Numbered from the stretch's first letter, positions 45,301-55,268 are shown. The stretch is 64,000 bases of DNA from Desulfobacterium sp. (GCA_030145245.1 JAQYWC010000069.1:62001-126000), one strand, 5' to 3'. Numbers and translations: made by a program. The notes: a model not told the origin generated them from the sequence alone.

Positions 45301-47841
45301 TTATATTTCAGTCAGCATGGTTCTGCTGATGATCTCATTCTGAACATCCTCGCACAACTCGACAAAGAATGCGCTGTAACCCGCTACACGGACAACGAGG
45401 CTACGATAGTTCTCAGGGTGTTTCTGAGCGTCAAGCAGGGTCTCGTTATCAAGGTAGTTGAACTGCATCTCACCGTTACCAAGGATACAAGCGGTCCGGA
45501 TCAGGGTGATGATGCCGGCTTCACCTTCAGGCGTGTCCAGGAGACCGGACATCAGCTTGAAGTTATGAACCATACCGATGTTCATGTTATCATTGGACAT
45601 CTTGGAGATGGACTTGATGATGGCTGTCGGTCCCTTGTAGTCGGCGCCCTGTGTGGGGCTGATACCGTCTGAAAGGGGCATCCATGCGTCACGGCCGTTG
45701 GCAGATGCTCCGAGAAGCATACCAAAGGGAGTGTTGTTGGAGATGGACAGGGTGCCATGGCTCAGTACGGAGTAGAGCGTTTTGTACTTACGGTGCTCAG
45801 CCTCTGTAAAGTTAACCAGATCGGCTGCGATCAGGTCGGCATAGTCATCATCGTTGCCGTACTTGGGTGCAGCAAGGCAGTCGGCCTTGATCTGATCATA
45901 GCCCTTGAACTCAGCCTTGAGGGCCTCGTTCATCTGTGCCAGCGTGTATTTTTTGTCTTCATACACAAGCTTTTTAATGGCAGCCATGGAGTCGGTGTAA
46001 GTTGCCAGGCCACTCCAGATTACGCCGGGGCCGAAGTTGTACATGGCACCACCGGCGGAAACATCTTTACCGGATTCTATGCAGCCTTCGTACATCATGG
46101 ACATAAGGGGCTTGGGTGCCAGCTCTTTGTGAATCCGCTGGGAAATAACCGTACCGATGCTTGACCATTTTGTGACGTATTTGATCTGCTCTTTAACGGC
46201 AGCTTCAAACTTCTCATAGGTATCAAACGAGCTGATTTCGCCCAGGCTCGGGCAAACCTGCTTCTGGTACCAGAGGGGAACACCCTGATTGAGAACCAGC
46301 TCAATGCAGATGGGCCACTGGGTATAAGCGGTGGAGGTCCACTGGTACAGACGACCTGACTTCTGGGGCTCAACACAACCCATAAGGCAGTAGTCACGGG
46401 AGTCTTCGATGGAGCATCCCTTGGCCAGCATCATTTTGATATGGGCATCATCAAAGTGAATGGCGGGGAAACCCATACCGGAGCGAACAACATCAACAAT
46501 CTTCTTCAGATATTTCTGTGAAGATTTAGTGTGAACACGTGTTGCCAGGGAAGGCTGGTAAATCTTCACGTGCCTTACTGCATCCATGAGCAGGTAAGTC
46601 AGCTCGTTGACTGCATCACGTCCGTCACGGGTTACACCACCGACGCACATGTTGACAAAGGGCTGGTAGCCAGCGAAATATTTAGCCCCTTCCTCACTGG
46701 TGATCCACATCATCTCTGACATCTTAACCAGCATACAACCCGCAAGGTCAAAGGCTTCGTACTCGGTCATGCGGCCAGCGTGGATATCAGCCTTAAAATA
46801 GGGGTACATGTACTGGTCAACACGACCGATGGACATACCTGTCTGGTTCTCTTCAACCACCAGGAGAGACTCAATGGTCCATACAGCCTGGATGGCTTCC
46901 CAGAAGGTTTCGGGCTTGTGGGCGGGAACCCTTGCGTTGACTGCAGAGATTTTCTCAAGCTCTGCCTTACGCTGGGGATCTGTCTCTTTTGCGGCCAGCT
47001 GGCACGCATACTCAGACAGCCGCTTGGCATAGATCATGACACCTTCAGTGGTATCGATGAGGGATTTATAGTAATAAATCTTATCGATGTCCTCAGGGTT
47101 TTCATAATCCAGCTCTGCCAGATGGTCTTTTGCTTCCTGCTGAATATCAAGCATACCCTTTTTCATGAGGATGACATCATATCCAGGGTTGGAGTCGCCG
47201 CCGCCGTTTACTGCGTGATAAGAGCAATCGGTCACATAGGACTCGCCGGAAAGCTCCCACAGACCCGCTTCGCGGTACTGCTGCTCGCAATACTCATCAA
47301 CGGATTTGCCTTCCCAGAAGGGAAACAGCTCTTCCTTCATGATCTTCTTATCTTCGTCGGAAATGTAGAAGGGATCCTGGGCACGGGTGCCGATGGTGTC
47401 AAGCTCGTCCAGCATCCAGCGCCATGCAAGATCAGGCGAGCAGGAGCCGCCGCGGGGGGCACCGGTGGGTGAACCGACGATGAGCTCATTGTCCTGGATG
47501 ACCAGGGGAGCTGTCTCACAGCAGTATTTGAAACATTTTCCGCGCAGTACAGCCTTGGGCAGACCAGGGTTTTCCTTGGCAATCTTGGTGATGGCCCGGG
47601 CACGGTGGGTTGTAATGCTGGGCTTATGCTTAAGGAAAGTTTCCTTGAGTTTTAAATGACGCTCGGTTGGCCCATCAGGAATTGCAGTTCCATTTGATGA
47701 CGCAACGGTATTGCCGGCAGCCGGCATTTTTGTCATGCCCTCGGTAACACCCTCAAACATTTTCCTCAAAGACTCGCGGTCTCCTTCGGGCATGTTTTTG
47801 ATTGTTTCTGCAAGTTTATTTGAAAAATCTTGAATATCCAA
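45301..47841 (-). CDS. cutC: CutC, choline trimethylamine-lyase (type I)
   Basis: 846 residues, the exact length of characterised Desulfovibrio CutC. It cleaves choline to trimethylamine and acetaldehyde with a glycyl radical. All catalytic residues fall at the published numbers: Tyr208, Asp216 (GGGDSN), Phe395, Cys489 and Glu491 (MGCVEP), and radical Gly821 ([10 protein letters not shown]). The N-terminal helix ([13 protein letters not shown]) may be an encapsulation peptide. The start is a TTG with GGGAGG 8-9 nt upstream, and the residue numbering supports it. It lies 5 bp after the cysteine-less ALDH gene. Confidence 0.98.
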   Translation of the reverse strand: MDIQDFSNKLAETIKNMPEGDRESLRKMFEGVTEGMTKMPAAGNTVASSNGTAIPDGPTERHLKLKETFLKHKPSITTHRARAITKIAKENPGLPKAVLRGKCFKYCCETAPLVIQDNELIVGSPTGAPRGGSCSPDLAWRWMLDELDTIGTRAQDPFYISDEDKKIMKEELFPFWEGKSVDEYCEQQYREAGLWELSGESYVTDCSYHAVNGGGDSNPGYDVILMKKGMLDIQQEAKDHLAELDYENPEDIDKIYYYKSLIDTTEGVMIYAKRLSEYACQLAAKETDPQRKAELEKISAVNARVPAHKPETFWEAIQAVWTIESLLVVEENQTGMSIGRVDQYMYPYFKADIHAGRMTEYEAFDLAGCMLVKMSEMMWITSEEGAKYFAGYQPFVNMCVGGVTRDGRDAVNELTYLLMDAVRHVKIYQPSLATRVHTKSSQKYLKKIVDVVRSGMGFPAIHFDDAHIKMMLAKGCSIEDSRDYCLMGCVEPQKSGRLYQWTSTAYTQWPICIELVLNQGVPLWYQKQVCPSLGEISSFDTYEKFEAAVKEQIKYVTKWSSIGTVISQRIHKELAPKPLMSMMYEGCIESGKDVSAGGAMYNFGPGVIWSGLATYTDSMAAIKKLVYEDKKYTLAQMNEALKAEFKGYDQIKADCLAAPKYGNDDDYADLIAADLVNFTEAEHRKYKTLYSVLSHGTLSISNNTPFGMLLGASANGRDAWMPLSDGISPTQGADYKGPTAIIKSISKMSNDNMNIGMVHNFKLMSGLLDTPEGEAGIITLIRTACILGNGEMQFNYLDNETLLDAQKHPENYRSLVVRVAGYSAFFVELCEDVQNEIISRTMLTEI

Positions 47842-47846
47842 ACTTA

Positions 47847-49379
47847 TTACCTCCCTTTCACTGATCCGTGATCAATGATATCTGCAGAGCTATCCACCTC
47901 TTCAAGAACCTTTTTTACAATACGGTGTAATATCTGCATGTTGTCTAAATTAAGATCTTCCTTCTGAATTGAATTTTCCAGGGAAGGCTTCTTGTTTTTC
48001 GAAATTTCGTTGTCAATTGCATCCACTTCCCTTACGCCATATCCAACTTTCCGGGTGTAAACCAGGTTCAGCGGAGATACATTGTCAGAGGTGATGCCGT
48101 ATCCGGCTGATCCGCTGCCCAAAGTCATGGAAGGAAACAGATTCGTTGTTGCGCCCATGCCGCCATATGTAGCAGGTGTATTTACAAGCAGTCTGCCTAC
48201 GGGCTTTTTCAGTGCAAATTGGCGAATAACGTCTTCATCTTTTGAGTGTATGACAAGCGTATGCCCGTTTCTTTCACTGAGCAGCAACTCGATACACTTT
48301 TCACAGGCATGCATCCAGTCGTCTTCAACATAGTACGTCAAGACGGGACAAAGTTTTTCCTTTGAATAAGGATCTGTCTTGGAAACATATTTTCGCTCGG
48401 CGATCAATACGGTTACATTCTCCGGTACGGAAAACCCTGCCCTTTGGGCCAGGGTTTCAGCGGATAGTCCAATCATGTTTGAGTTGGACGTTCCGTCAGG
48501 AAAGAAAAAGAGTGAGGCAAGTTTATGCGACTCCTCTTCCGTCATGAAATATGCACCGTTGTTCTGCAACTCACGCTTCACTTCATCTGCAATACAACCG
48601 TCAACAACAACCGATTGTTCTGCTGAGGCGACGATTCCATTATCAAAGGTTTTACTGATGATAATGTCTTTTACCGCCTGCTGAATATCAGCTGTCCGTT
48701 CAATAAATGCGGGACCGTTTCCAGTTCCGCCATAGATGACGGGTTTTCCCGACTCATAGGCGGCCTGAAGCATTCCCGGAACGCCTGTATTCATAATCAG
48801 GGCGGTTGACCGATGCTTCATCAGCTCAATTGTTCCGCCGGGTGCCACCGTATGTAAATACGTAATGATGCCCTCGGGCAGGCCATTTGCCTCGGCTGCC
48901 GCGATCATGATATTGAGTACTTTGCTGATTGCTTTTCGGGCTCTCGGGTGTGGTGAGAAAATGATGGCATTTCCCGATTTGATTGCAATCAGTGTATTAT
49001 ATATGGTTGTTGAAACCGGACTGGTTGCGGGGCATAATGCGACGATCACACCCATGGGCACGCCAATATCCATCATTCCATTATGCCGGTCATCATCGAT
49101 AACACCGACACAACGCATGCCTCTCAAGCGTCTGCGTGCATACCCACAGACAAATTTATTCTTAACGCATTTGTCCTGCCATTTGCCGTAATCCGTTTCT
49201 TCATTGGACATAACGGCAAGTGACTGTGTATGGTTCTCAACGGTTTCCGCCACACACTCGACAATCGCATCTAACTGTTCCTGGGAAAAAGTGGCTAGCT
49301 TTTTCTGTGCTTCAAAAGCATTTTCCGCAAGAATTCGAGCTTCCTGGATGGAGAGTAAATCATTATCAATAATACTCAT
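47847..49379 (-). CDS. Acetaldehyde-dehydrogenase-like protein without the catalytic cysteine
   Basis: 510 residues, homologous to EutE/CutF. The active-site stretch reads [14 protein letters not shown]: the nucleophile Cys of DNGTICASEQ is Ala251 here. The NAD/CoA-binding glycine segment is also altered ([12 protein letters not shown]). It therefore should not form acetyl-CoA by the normal mechanism. The C-terminal amphipathic helix ([18 protein letters not shown]) looks like an encapsulation peptide, so it still enters the shell. In the operon directly before cutC. A structural, cofactor-handling or CutC-assisting role is inferred. Confidence 0.85.
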   Translation of the reverse strand: MSIIDNDLLSIQEARILAENAFEAQKKLATFSQEQLDAIVECVAETVENHTQSLAVMSNEETDYGKWQDKCVKNKFVCGYARRRLRGMRCVGVIDDDRHNGMMDIGVPMGVIVALCPATSPVSTTIYNTLIAIKSGNAIIFSPHPRARKAISKVLNIMIAAAEANGLPEGIITYLHTVAPGGTIELMKHRSTALIMNTGVPGMLQAAYESGKPVIYGGTGNGPAFIERTADIQQAVKDIIISKTFDNGIVASAEQSVVVDGCIADEVKRELQNNGAYFMTEEESHKLASLFFFPDGTSNSNMIGLSAETLAQRAGFSVPENVTVLIAERKYVSKTDPYSKEKLCPVLTYYVEDDWMHACEKCIELLLSERNGHTLVIHSKDEDVIRQFALKKPVGRLLVNTPATYGGMGATTNLFPSMTLGSGSAGYGITSDNVSPLNLVYTRKVGYGVREVDAIDNEISKNKKPSLENSIQKEDLNLDNMQILHRIVKKVLEEVDSSADIIDHGSVKGR

Positions 49380-49464
49380 TTATCTCTCTCCCCCTCTCTT
49401 TTGCAAATCTTTTATATTTATCGTCGCCATCTCGATACCCCACCCGTCAAACTATCGGGGGGAC

Positions 49465-49770
49465 TTAAGCCGGCAACAACTTCTCAAGGGCATAACGCCC
49501 GGTGATCTTCGCTAAATCCGGATGGGGAGATGGGATGACGATGGAGCTGTGCACCTGGGCGCCCATGGCCTCAACTGCAGCCACACCTGACTCTACCGCT
49601 GCCTGGCATGCGGCAACATCACCCTCAACCAATACTGAAATGTATCCTGAAGCGGTATTCTCATAACCGATCAGTTTAACATCCGACGTCTTCATCATGG
49701 CGTCGGCAGCCTCTAATACAAACACGATACCAAATGTTTCTATTACACCTAATGTTTTTCCGCGGGTCAT
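49465..49770 (-). CDS. BMC-H shell protein
   Basis: 101 residues, one BMC domain (TLGVIETFGIVFVLEAADAMMKT; ISVLVEGDVAACQAAVESGV). It should form a shell hexamer. ATG at 49770 is preferred over 49776 because AAGGA lies 7 nt ahead. The pore segment differs from the PduA-type copies, giving another pore chemistry. Second gene of the cutC transcription unit. Confidence 0.93.
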   Translation of the reverse strand: MTRGKTLGVIETFGIVFVLEAADAMMKTSDVKLIGYENTASGYISVLVEGDVAACQAAVESGVAAVEAMGAQVHSSIVIPSPHPDLAKITGRYALEKLLPA

Positions 49771-49791
49771 TTGCATTTCCTTTTTTTTGGC

Positions 49792-50091
49792 TTACTCGAA
49801 ATCGACATCATGAACAGAAACAATGTCACCAACGCCTTTGATGGGACGTGGCATAACATTCTGTGCTGTCAGTTCACCTATTTCCGATGCAGCTCTGGCA
49901 CCTGCTTCCACTGCAGCCTGAACAGCACCCACATCTCCCTTAATCATAATTGTAACAAGAGTGGAGCCAATGTTCTCGTATGATATCAACTCAACATCTG
50001 CCGCTTTCAGCATTGTGTCTGCGGCATAAAGTGCAGGAACCATTCCTAATGTTTCAATGAGGCCTAATGCCTCTTCACCATGATAACGCAT
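49792..50091 (-). CDS. BMC-H shell protein, first gene of the cutC unit
   Basis: 99 residues: EALGLIETLGMVPALYAADT, then IKGDVGAVQAAVEAGARAA. A BMC-H hexamer subunit with an extended C-terminal tail (PIKGVGDIVSVHDVDFE). AAGGAG precedes the ATG. The MerR-type promoter is 47-78 bp upstream. Confidence 0.93.
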   Translation of the reverse strand: MRYHGEEALGLIETLGMVPALYAADTMLKAADVELISYENIGSTLVTIMIKGDVGAVQAAVEAGARAASEIGELTAQNVMPRPIKGVGDIVSVHDVDFE

Positions 50092-50137
50092 TAAAATTTC
50101 TCCTTGCTATTCTTTAAGTTCAACCCTTTGCCGTGGG

Positions 50138-50169
50138 AGCATAACCCTTTCCCTTAGGGGGAAAGTCAA
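50138..50169 (-). promoter_or_regulatory. MerR-type promoter/operator for the BMC-ALDH-cutC-cutD unit
   Basis: Minus strand: -35 TTGACT, 20-bp spacer, -10 TATGCT. The spacer contains an imperfect dyad TTTCCC-n5-GGGAAA, related to the perfect dyads at 51904 and 59836. The over-long spacer with an internal dyad is characteristic of MerR-family control. Confidence 0.8.
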
Positions 50170-50338
50170 TATGTTTTTTTAACCCATGGCGTTGTTGGTT
50201 TGGATATTTCAAAAAAAACGACCATGATTGATTTAAACGGTTGATTTTATAATTGTTATGGCGAAATATCCGGGGCGTGAAATGTTTGAGAGAACAGACG
50301 ATCCGGGGACCATCTGGTATGGAGGTGTCTTCTTGTTT

Positions 50339-50380
50339 AAAAAAAGGCTCCACCCCGGTAACCGGGGCAGAGCCTTTTTT
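50339..50380 (-). terminator. Rho-independent terminator after the 88-residue gene
   Basis: AAAAAAAGGCTC stem with complement, inner CCCCGGT/ACCGGGG, T run on the minus strand. It ends the transporter unit, which makes the cutC unit independent. Confidence 0.9.
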
Positions 50381-50400
50381 AAACTTTAAAATCGGTTACA

Positions 50401-50667
50401 TCAGTCTTTGATGTAGTGATTTATAGTTGCCGCACCTTCTTCGTGGGCATGATAGTAAACTCTCAGTTCATTATTGGAGTCCATATCAAACCGTGTTTCT
50501 TCAAGAAGGCCATTGGCCTCAGCGGTCATCAGAGCTGAAATCACACCAGGCTTGCTGAAAGCTTTGAAGTGGCTGTATTCACCTTCTAACGCTGCCATAA
50601 CATCGTCGGCACAAGCTTCTTTAACTGTTGTAACGAATTTCAGTATTGCATAGTTAAGTGGTTTCAT
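50401..50667 (-). CDS. Small winged-helix-like protein of unknown function
   Basis: 88 residues. CADDVMAALEGEY, SKPGVISALMTAEANGLLEE, then a beta wing (FDMDSNNELRVYYH) is the layout of a winged helix. It starts 2 bp after the transporter stop, with AAGGAG ahead, so the two are co-transcribed. It could bind DNA or a ligand/shell partner; no family recognised. Confidence 0.6.
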   Translation of the reverse strand: MKPLNYAILKFVTTVKEACADDVMAALEGEYSHFKAFSKPGVISALMTAEANGLLEETRFDMDSNNELRVYYHAHEEGAATINHYIKD

Positions 50668-50668
50668 A

Positions 50669-51757
50669 TTACATCTGCTCCTTTTTTTTCAACAGGTCCA
50701 GTGGATTCAACGCAATTATAAAGATACCAATTACCATTACTACCGCTGCAACCCAGGCAATGGGCGCGATTGTCCAGCCTTCAATGCCAAAGATGACACC
50801 GAGTACAATCCAGCAGACAAAGGGTCCCCAGAAGGAGAAGGTACCGTTGCAGGACATACCAAGGGCAGCACCGCTCATGCTGGTGCCTTTGTACCAGAAC
50901 ATGAATGTCAGATATGCACTGAGGCCGGCTATGATAAAGTAGATCATAGCGTCACTGTCCGTAAACGACTGAACCACAAGTCCGAATGTGTCAACGTCGC
51001 CGGCAATCATGCCGAAGAGGGGAACCAGAATGATCAGGTTTGCAAGGCCGGATGTTACCTGGCGAATTGTAATACCAACTTCCGAGTCGATCATGGATGT
51101 GCCGTAACCGCATACACAACCTTCAAAACCCCAACCTATCGCAGCAAGAAAACCAAAAAAGATGCCCACTGCCATTCCGTCCGGAGCATCACCACCAAGG
51201 GTGGGGTATGCAATCATGAAGCTGGCAAGGAAGCAGATGGAGATACCAAGCATCATACGGGCGTTCAATTCCTGCTTGAACCAGAACCGGGCCAGGATGG
51301 CACCGATAGCAGGACAAAGGGCACTAATAGGAACAACAATGGAACCTGCCTTCATAAGTCCAACAACATAAGCTGTACTTGCAAGGGGGCCACCGATAAG
51401 CGCACCAATAACCATCATAAGGCCTGGTTTTGTTTTAAGGCATCTGAAAAAGTCCCCAAGCCGTCCTCTTACCGTGGCGAATCCCAATGCCCAGACGGCA
51501 CTGCATGAATCGGTCGTGGCGGCTCCAAGGGCACCTAACAGAAAAGTTATTGTAAACGCAGACAAGCCAGTTGTGTTTGCGCCATACCAGTCTGCCCAGA
51601 CTCCTTTTGACATTCCCAAGGTCATAAATGCGGTATAAAACCCATACAAAAGACCTGAGAGCAAGGCGATGATAATACCTTTTTTCTTAAAGTCAGCAGC
51701 TAATTTCATTTTCGCATTAGCTGCGGTCAAGTTTGCCGAACCTGATACTTCACTCAT
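50669..51757 (-). CDS. DMT-superfamily (EamA-like) transporter of the cut locus
   Basis: About 362 residues with ten membrane helices in two EamA-like repeats (GALIGGPLASTAYVVGLMKAG and FWYKGTSMSGAALGMSCNGT). It lies in its own unit under a MerR-type promoter of the same class as the shell and CutC units, so it likely moves choline, trimethylamine or another pathway metabolite. Direction and substrate are unknown. The ATG at 51757 is chosen; a GTG at 51766 stands too close to the AAGGAA. Confidence 0.75.
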   Translation of the reverse strand: MSEVSGSANLTAANAKMKLAADFKKKGIIIALLSGLLYGFYTAFMTLGMSKGVWADWYGANTTGLSAFTITFLLGALGAATTDSCSAVWALGFATVRGRLGDFFRCLKTKPGLMMVIGALIGGPLASTAYVVGLMKAGSIVVPISALCPAIGAILARFWFKQELNARMMLGISICFLASFMIAYPTLGGDAPDGMAVGIFFGFLAAIGWGFEGCVCGYGTSMIDSEVGITIRQVTSGLANLIILVPLFGMIAGDVDTFGLVVQSFTDSDAMIYFIIAGLSAYLTFMFWYKGTSMSGAALGMSCNGTFSFWGPFVCWIVLGVIFGIEGWTIAPIAWVAAVVMVIGIFIIALNPLDLLKKKEQM

Positions 51758-51893
51758 AAAAAGCACGTTCCTTTTTTAAACTAACGTTTTTTGAATCCCG
51801 TTAAGCCCCATTAATCAAATAATTTTGATTAACCCCGTTAAATAAAAAAAAACCTGGTGATATATAATAAATACAGGCTTTTATTTTTTGGCG

Positions 51894-51924
51894 ATCATAA
51901 CTTTTCCCCTAAGGGGAATGTCAA
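51894..51924 (-). promoter_or_regulatory. MerR-type promoter/operator for the transporter unit
   Basis: Minus strand: -35 TTGACA (51919-51924), 19-bp spacer, -10 TATGAT (51894-51899). The spacer contains TTCCCCTAAGGGGAA (plus-strand 51904-51918), a 7-bp-arm perfect dyad around one base, identical to that at 59836-59850. Confidence 0.88.
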
Positions 51925-52055
51925 GGCTAAATTCGTTCAAACCATAAAAAACATTCAATATATTTTCGGAGAACCCTTTTTTTATGGTGTTTTTCGCTGG
52001 GAACAGCGGATGGGGATTTTTCGCGGAAGGAGTGACGGTGGCGGGCAGGGAAGCA

Positions 52056-52091
52056 GGGAAGGTGCTTTTCTTGTTTAAAAAGCACCTTCCC
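52056..52091 (-). terminator. Hairpin after the BMC-T gene
   Basis: 14-bp perfect stem GGGAAGGTGCTTTT and complement, 8-nt loop. It sits 6 bp from the last codon of the 52.1-59.7 kb unit. No T run after the stem. Confidence 0.6.
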
Positions 52092-52096
52092 GCAGG

Positions 52097-52651
52097 TTAA
52101 ATATATTCCTGGAACAGCTCCTTTGAAGCGGACGGAATAATAACTTTGTTGACCAGCATGCCGGTTTCCTTGATCTGCTCAACTGCGGCATCAACGGCCG
52201 CATTAACGGCACTTGTGTCGCCATTGACCAGGAAATACCCCTTGCCGCCCACGGCCATGGAGACATGGACCCGGAACAGGGTCACGTCGGCCGCCTTTAC
52301 CGCGGCGTCTGCCGCCTCGATAATGGGGGTGGCTGAAAAGGTCTCAACGATTCCCAGGGCCCGGTTGAAATTCTTGGGCAGCTCAACACTGCCGGACAGG
52401 GCGGGAAACACCTGGCGGTCGATGTTGGGAATGTTCAGGGATTCGATCAGATGGCCTGCTGCCTCTTTTTTGGCTGCGTCCAGGGAAGCCCCCACGGCCG
52501 AGACAGATCCGCCCACGATGACAAGGAACTTGCCCGGACAGATGGTCCTTGCAATGAGCACCTCAACATCGGCTGCCTTGAGCATGGCATCCTCTGCGAG
52601 ATAGCCTGCGGCAATACTTGATAATTCTACGATTCCTATGGCGTTTGACAT
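52097..52651 (-). CDS. BMC-T tandem shell protein, PduT-like (Fe-S)
   Basis: 184 residues with two BMC domains (AIGIVELSSIAAGYLAEDAMLKAADVEV and ALGIVETFSATPIIEAADAAVKAADV), forming trimers. Cys38 in RTICPGK is the residue that in PduT holds a [4Fe-4S] cluster at the trimer pore, suited to electron transfer with PduS. ATG chosen at 52651, overlapping the pduS stop (TGATG), gives exactly the PduT numbering. Last gene of this unit, followed by a hairpin. Confidence 0.92.
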   Translation of the reverse strand: MSNAIGIVELSSIAAGYLAEDAMLKAADVEVLIARTICPGKFLVIVGGSVSAVGASLDAAKKEAAGHLIESLNIPNIDRQVFPALSGSVELPKNFNRALGIVETFSATPIIEAADAAVKAADVTLFRVHVSMAVGGKGYFLVNGDTSAVNAAVDAAVEQIKETGMLVNKVIIPSASKELFQEYI

Positions 52652-54003
52652 CACTTGGCCTCCAGCTTATTCTGCTCCACACAGCATTCTTGCTCTACAC
52701 AGCAGAGCTGTATGAAGGTGTCTGTTACGCGTTCAACCCTGCCGTTGACAGGGGAGTGAATCTCAGCGCCCAGGTTTTTCCCGGGGGTGGCGATCTTCTG
52801 CCCAACGTTCACAAGATCCCCCTCTTTGACAAGGGGAGTTGCCGGCGCACCGATGTGCTGGTGCAGAAGGATCTTAAGGGTTGTTGGCTTGCGGTCAAAC
52901 TCAACCAGGGGACCCTCGTCCGGGTAGCGGTTGAGATCGAGCCTCGCCTTGAGCCGCTTTGAAGGGGTCCGGCGATAGTCTGCCATGGGATGGGCCCGGT
53001 TCAGCGGCTCCCCTTCATGGGAGAGCTTTTTGAGCATGGCCTTGCGCTTGGTGTTGATGGTGACGGTTGAGGGATAGAGCCCTTCGGGACAAGACACAAA
53101 GCTGCAGAGGTTGCACTCGCAGCAGGAGAGGGCGTGGGTTCCGGGCTCGGTTGTCCCACCCGTCTGATCAACAAACACCAGGGACCGCATGGCCTTGTGG
53201 GGCTGGACCGGATGTCCCAGAAGGTAGCGGGGACAGAGTTCCGTGCACATGGTGCACTGGTCGCAGGCCGACTTGCCGATCTTGTTGACCGCTGGTTCTG
53301 AGGCCATCACCTTGTAGCGCTGTACCAGGTGATGGTCCGGGGGAAGAAGGATCAAAGCGGCAGTGGTCTTTGTGACAACCCCGTCAAGGTCGTCGACCAG
53401 CTTGCCCATCATGGGGCCACCCACCAAAAGCACGTAATCGTCAATCAGGGGTTCGGCAAAGTCGATCAGTTCCCGGAAGGATATCCCAAGGGGAACCTCC
53501 ACCGTAACCCGGTTCTTTACCTCGCCTGCAAAGTTGAGGAACTTGGTGGTCACGGGTTTTTCGGCACCGATATTGTAGATGGTCTCAACATTGTTGACGA
53601 TGACACCCTTGGTGATGGGAAGCTTTCCAGCCTCGATGACCCGTCCCGTGGTTTCATAGATCAGGGTGATCTCGTCCCCGGCCGGATAAAAATCCCGGAT
53701 GGGGACCACCTTGATGGTGTCCGTGGCTTTAGTGTTGAGCATCTCTATCAGGGTGTGGTGTTTCTCCTTGATGCCGATGATGCCGGTCTTGGCACCCGTG
53801 GCAGCAATCAAGGCGTTCAGTCCCCTGAAAAAGGTGTCGGTCCTCTGTTTGAGGATCTCCTTGTCCTTGTGGAGCATCGGTTCGCACTCGGCAGCGTTGA
53901 CAATGACGATCTCCGCCTGGCTGCCAAGTTTGACATGGGTGGGAAACCCGGCACCGCCGGCCCCCACGATCCCATGCTCTTTTATTTGAGTGACGCTATC
54001 CAT
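52651..54003 (-). CDS. pduS: PduS/RnfC-like microcompartment electron-transfer protein
   Basis: 450 residues. N-terminal glycine-rich GIVGAGGAGFPTHVKL (flavin/NADH-binding, as in RnfC/NuoF) and NAAECEPMLHKDKEIL, then two ferredoxin sites CDQCTMCTELCP and CCECNLCSFVSCPEG. In the Pdu system PduS is a flavoprotein with Fe-S clusters that oxidises NADH and, with the PduT pore cluster, can pass electrons out of the shell. Overlaps the BMC-T gene by one base. Confidence 0.92.
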   Translation of the reverse strand: MDSVTQIKEHGIVGAGGAGFPTHVKLGSQAEIVIVNAAECEPMLHKDKEILKQRTDTFFRGLNALIAATGAKTGIIGIKEKHHTLIEMLNTKATDTIKVVPIRDFYPAGDEITLIYETTGRVIEAGKLPITKGVIVNNVETIYNIGAEKPVTTKFLNFAGEVKNRVTVEVPLGISFRELIDFAEPLIDDYVLLVGGPMMGKLVDDLDGVVTKTTAALILLPPDHHLVQRYKVMASEPAVNKIGKSACDQCTMCTELCPRYLLGHPVQPHKAMRSLVFVDQTGGTTEPGTHALSCCECNLCSFVSCPEGLYPSTVTINTKRKAMLKKLSHEGEPLNRAHPMADYRRTPSKRLKARLDLNRYPDEGPLVEFDRKPTTLKILLHQHIGAPATPLVKEGDLVNVGQKIATPGKNLGAEIHSPVNGRVERVTDTFIQLCCVEQECCVEQNKLEAK

Positions 54004-54035
54004 GAAATTCGATCTTCCCTTTGCTTATTTTTTGC

Positions 54036-54485
54036 TTATAGTTCTTCCCAGTTGGCCGGGTAGGTGACGTACATGAACCGTGCTGTCTCAGGTACGCTGA
54101 ACTGGATGGCAGTGTCTTTGGGAATAAAGATAATGTCGCCCTTGTTGCCGACGACCTTACGTCCGTCGATGATGATCTCAAGGGTACCGTCGATGATGTA
54201 GTCCACCTCGTCGTACTTGAGTGTCCAGTCAAAGCAGGTCTCTTTCATCTCCATGATGCCGCAACCGAGACGGGGGCTCTCTCCAAGGGTAACAACATCC
54301 TTGAGATAAACCTGATCACCTTCCTTGCCTGTGTCGAACTTCTCAGGGGTGACTGTGGCAGCCTTGACCGAGAGGACTCCGCTCTTCTCATCTACGTGCT
54401 TTGTAAAACCTTCGGGTGCTTTGCCAAGGTTCTCGGCAATTACCTTCCGGACCAGATCTTCAAGGAGCTTTTCATCAAGTTTCAT
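54036..54485 (-). CDS. eutQ: EutQ-like cupin, probable acetate kinase of the compartment
   Basis: 149 residues. An N-terminal helix (LLEDLVRKVIAENLGK) that looks like an encapsulation peptide, then a cupin: GIMEMKETCFDWTLKYDEVDY, DGTLEIIIDGRKVV, GDIIFIPKD. EutQ of Salmonella was reported to have acetate kinase activity, which would close the acetaldehyde-acetyl-CoA-acetyl phosphate-acetate branch and yield ATP inside the shell. AAGGAG ahead of the ATG. Confidence 0.9.
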   Translation of the reverse strand: MKLDEKLLEDLVRKVIAENLGKAPEGFTKHVDEKSGVLSVKAATVTPEKFDTGKEGDQVYLKDVVTLGESPRLGCGIMEMKETCFDWTLKYDEVDYIIDGTLEIIIDGRKVVGNKGDIIFIPKDTAIQFSVPETARFMYVTYPANWEEL

Positions 54486-54507
54486 TTTTAGATCTCCTTA
54501 AAGGAAT

Positions 54508-54792
54508 TTACAGGGCAGCGCCAACTGTTGTGGGAAGAATGCCCTCTACGTCCATGTGGGGGCGGGGGATTACGTGGATGCTGACGAGCTCGCCAACCCG
54601 CTCTGCTGCTGCGGCACCAGCGTCGGTTGCAGCTTTTACAGCGCCTACATCACCCCGGACCATGACAGTGACAAGGCCGCTTCCAACCTTCTCTTTTCCG
54701 ATCAGGGTTACGTTTGCAGCCTTAACCATGGCGTCAGCGGCTTCAATTGCGCCGACAAGGCCTTTTGTCTCGATCATTCCCAATGCGTTCAT
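54508..54792 (-). CDS. BMC-H shell protein (PduA/EutM-like)
   Basis: 94 residues, [40 protein letters not shown], ending GAAL. It is a close paralogue of the gene at 57281. It should be the major facet hexamer. AAGGAGTAACAGAT precedes the ATG. Confidence 0.95.
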   Translation of the reverse strand: MNALGMIETKGLVGAIEAADAMVKAANVTLIGKEKVGSGLVTVMVRGDVGAVKAATDAGAAAAERVGELVSIHVIPRPHMDVEGILPTTVGAAL

Positions 54793-54819
54793 ATCTGTTA
54801 CTCCTTATTGCTGTGTTAT

Positions 54820-55161
54820 TTAATCTTCTTCTAATTTGGTTAAAACGATCCGGCTTATTTCCTGAATTGCTTCGGGATCACTTTCCAGGAGCGCGAGAAA
54901 GGTTTCCATCAGGGAATCGATGGACTCCTCCTGCTTCTCCTGGGGTGATTCAGGCTCTTGGGTCTCGCCGGGGCAGGAAACAGGGGCTGTCTCCTCGGTT
55001 TCAGCCACAGGCCGAGGTCCGTATACGATGGCCACTCCCCTGTCGCGTAATGTATCCTTGGCTCCGGAGGTCAGGATCATGGTTTTGTCCATATAGAGGG
55101 TTTTCTCGCCCTCCTTGATGAACTCATCAACCCTGGAACTTCCGATCAGTGTTTTTTTCAT
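54820..55161 (-). CDS. Microcompartment-linked protein of unknown function with an EutT-type N-terminal module
   Basis: 113 residues. The first ~45 residues (LYMDKTMILTSGAKDTLRDRGVAIVYGP) resemble the N-terminal module of EutT-like proteins (compare EEGQILTPSAQQFLNEKSVAVI in the gene at 56519). A Pro/Glu-rich linker leads to an amphipathic helix (DPEAIQEISRIVLTKLEED), a likely encapsulation peptide. No catalytic domain remains, so it may be an adaptor. AGGAGATGAT before the ATG. Confidence 0.6.
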   Translation of the reverse strand: MKKTLIGSSRVDEFIKEGEKTLYMDKTMILTSGAKDTLRDRGVAIVYGPRPVAETEETAPVSCPGETQEPESPQEKQEESIDSLMETFLALLESDPEAIQEISRIVLTKLEED

Positions 55162-55268
55162 ATCATCTCCTCATAACAGTTCGAGTATCTGCCAGGCCAG
55201 GCGGTTTCTCCATTGATTGTCAGGCTTTCCGGTGTCCGGAGATTGTCCACAATCATCGGACAGCCTCT

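Noticed and set aside
51857-52078. 73-codon plus-strand frame between the transporter and BMC-T genes
   Set aside because: It covers the MerR-type promoter and ends in the hairpin; composition and start are not gene-like.
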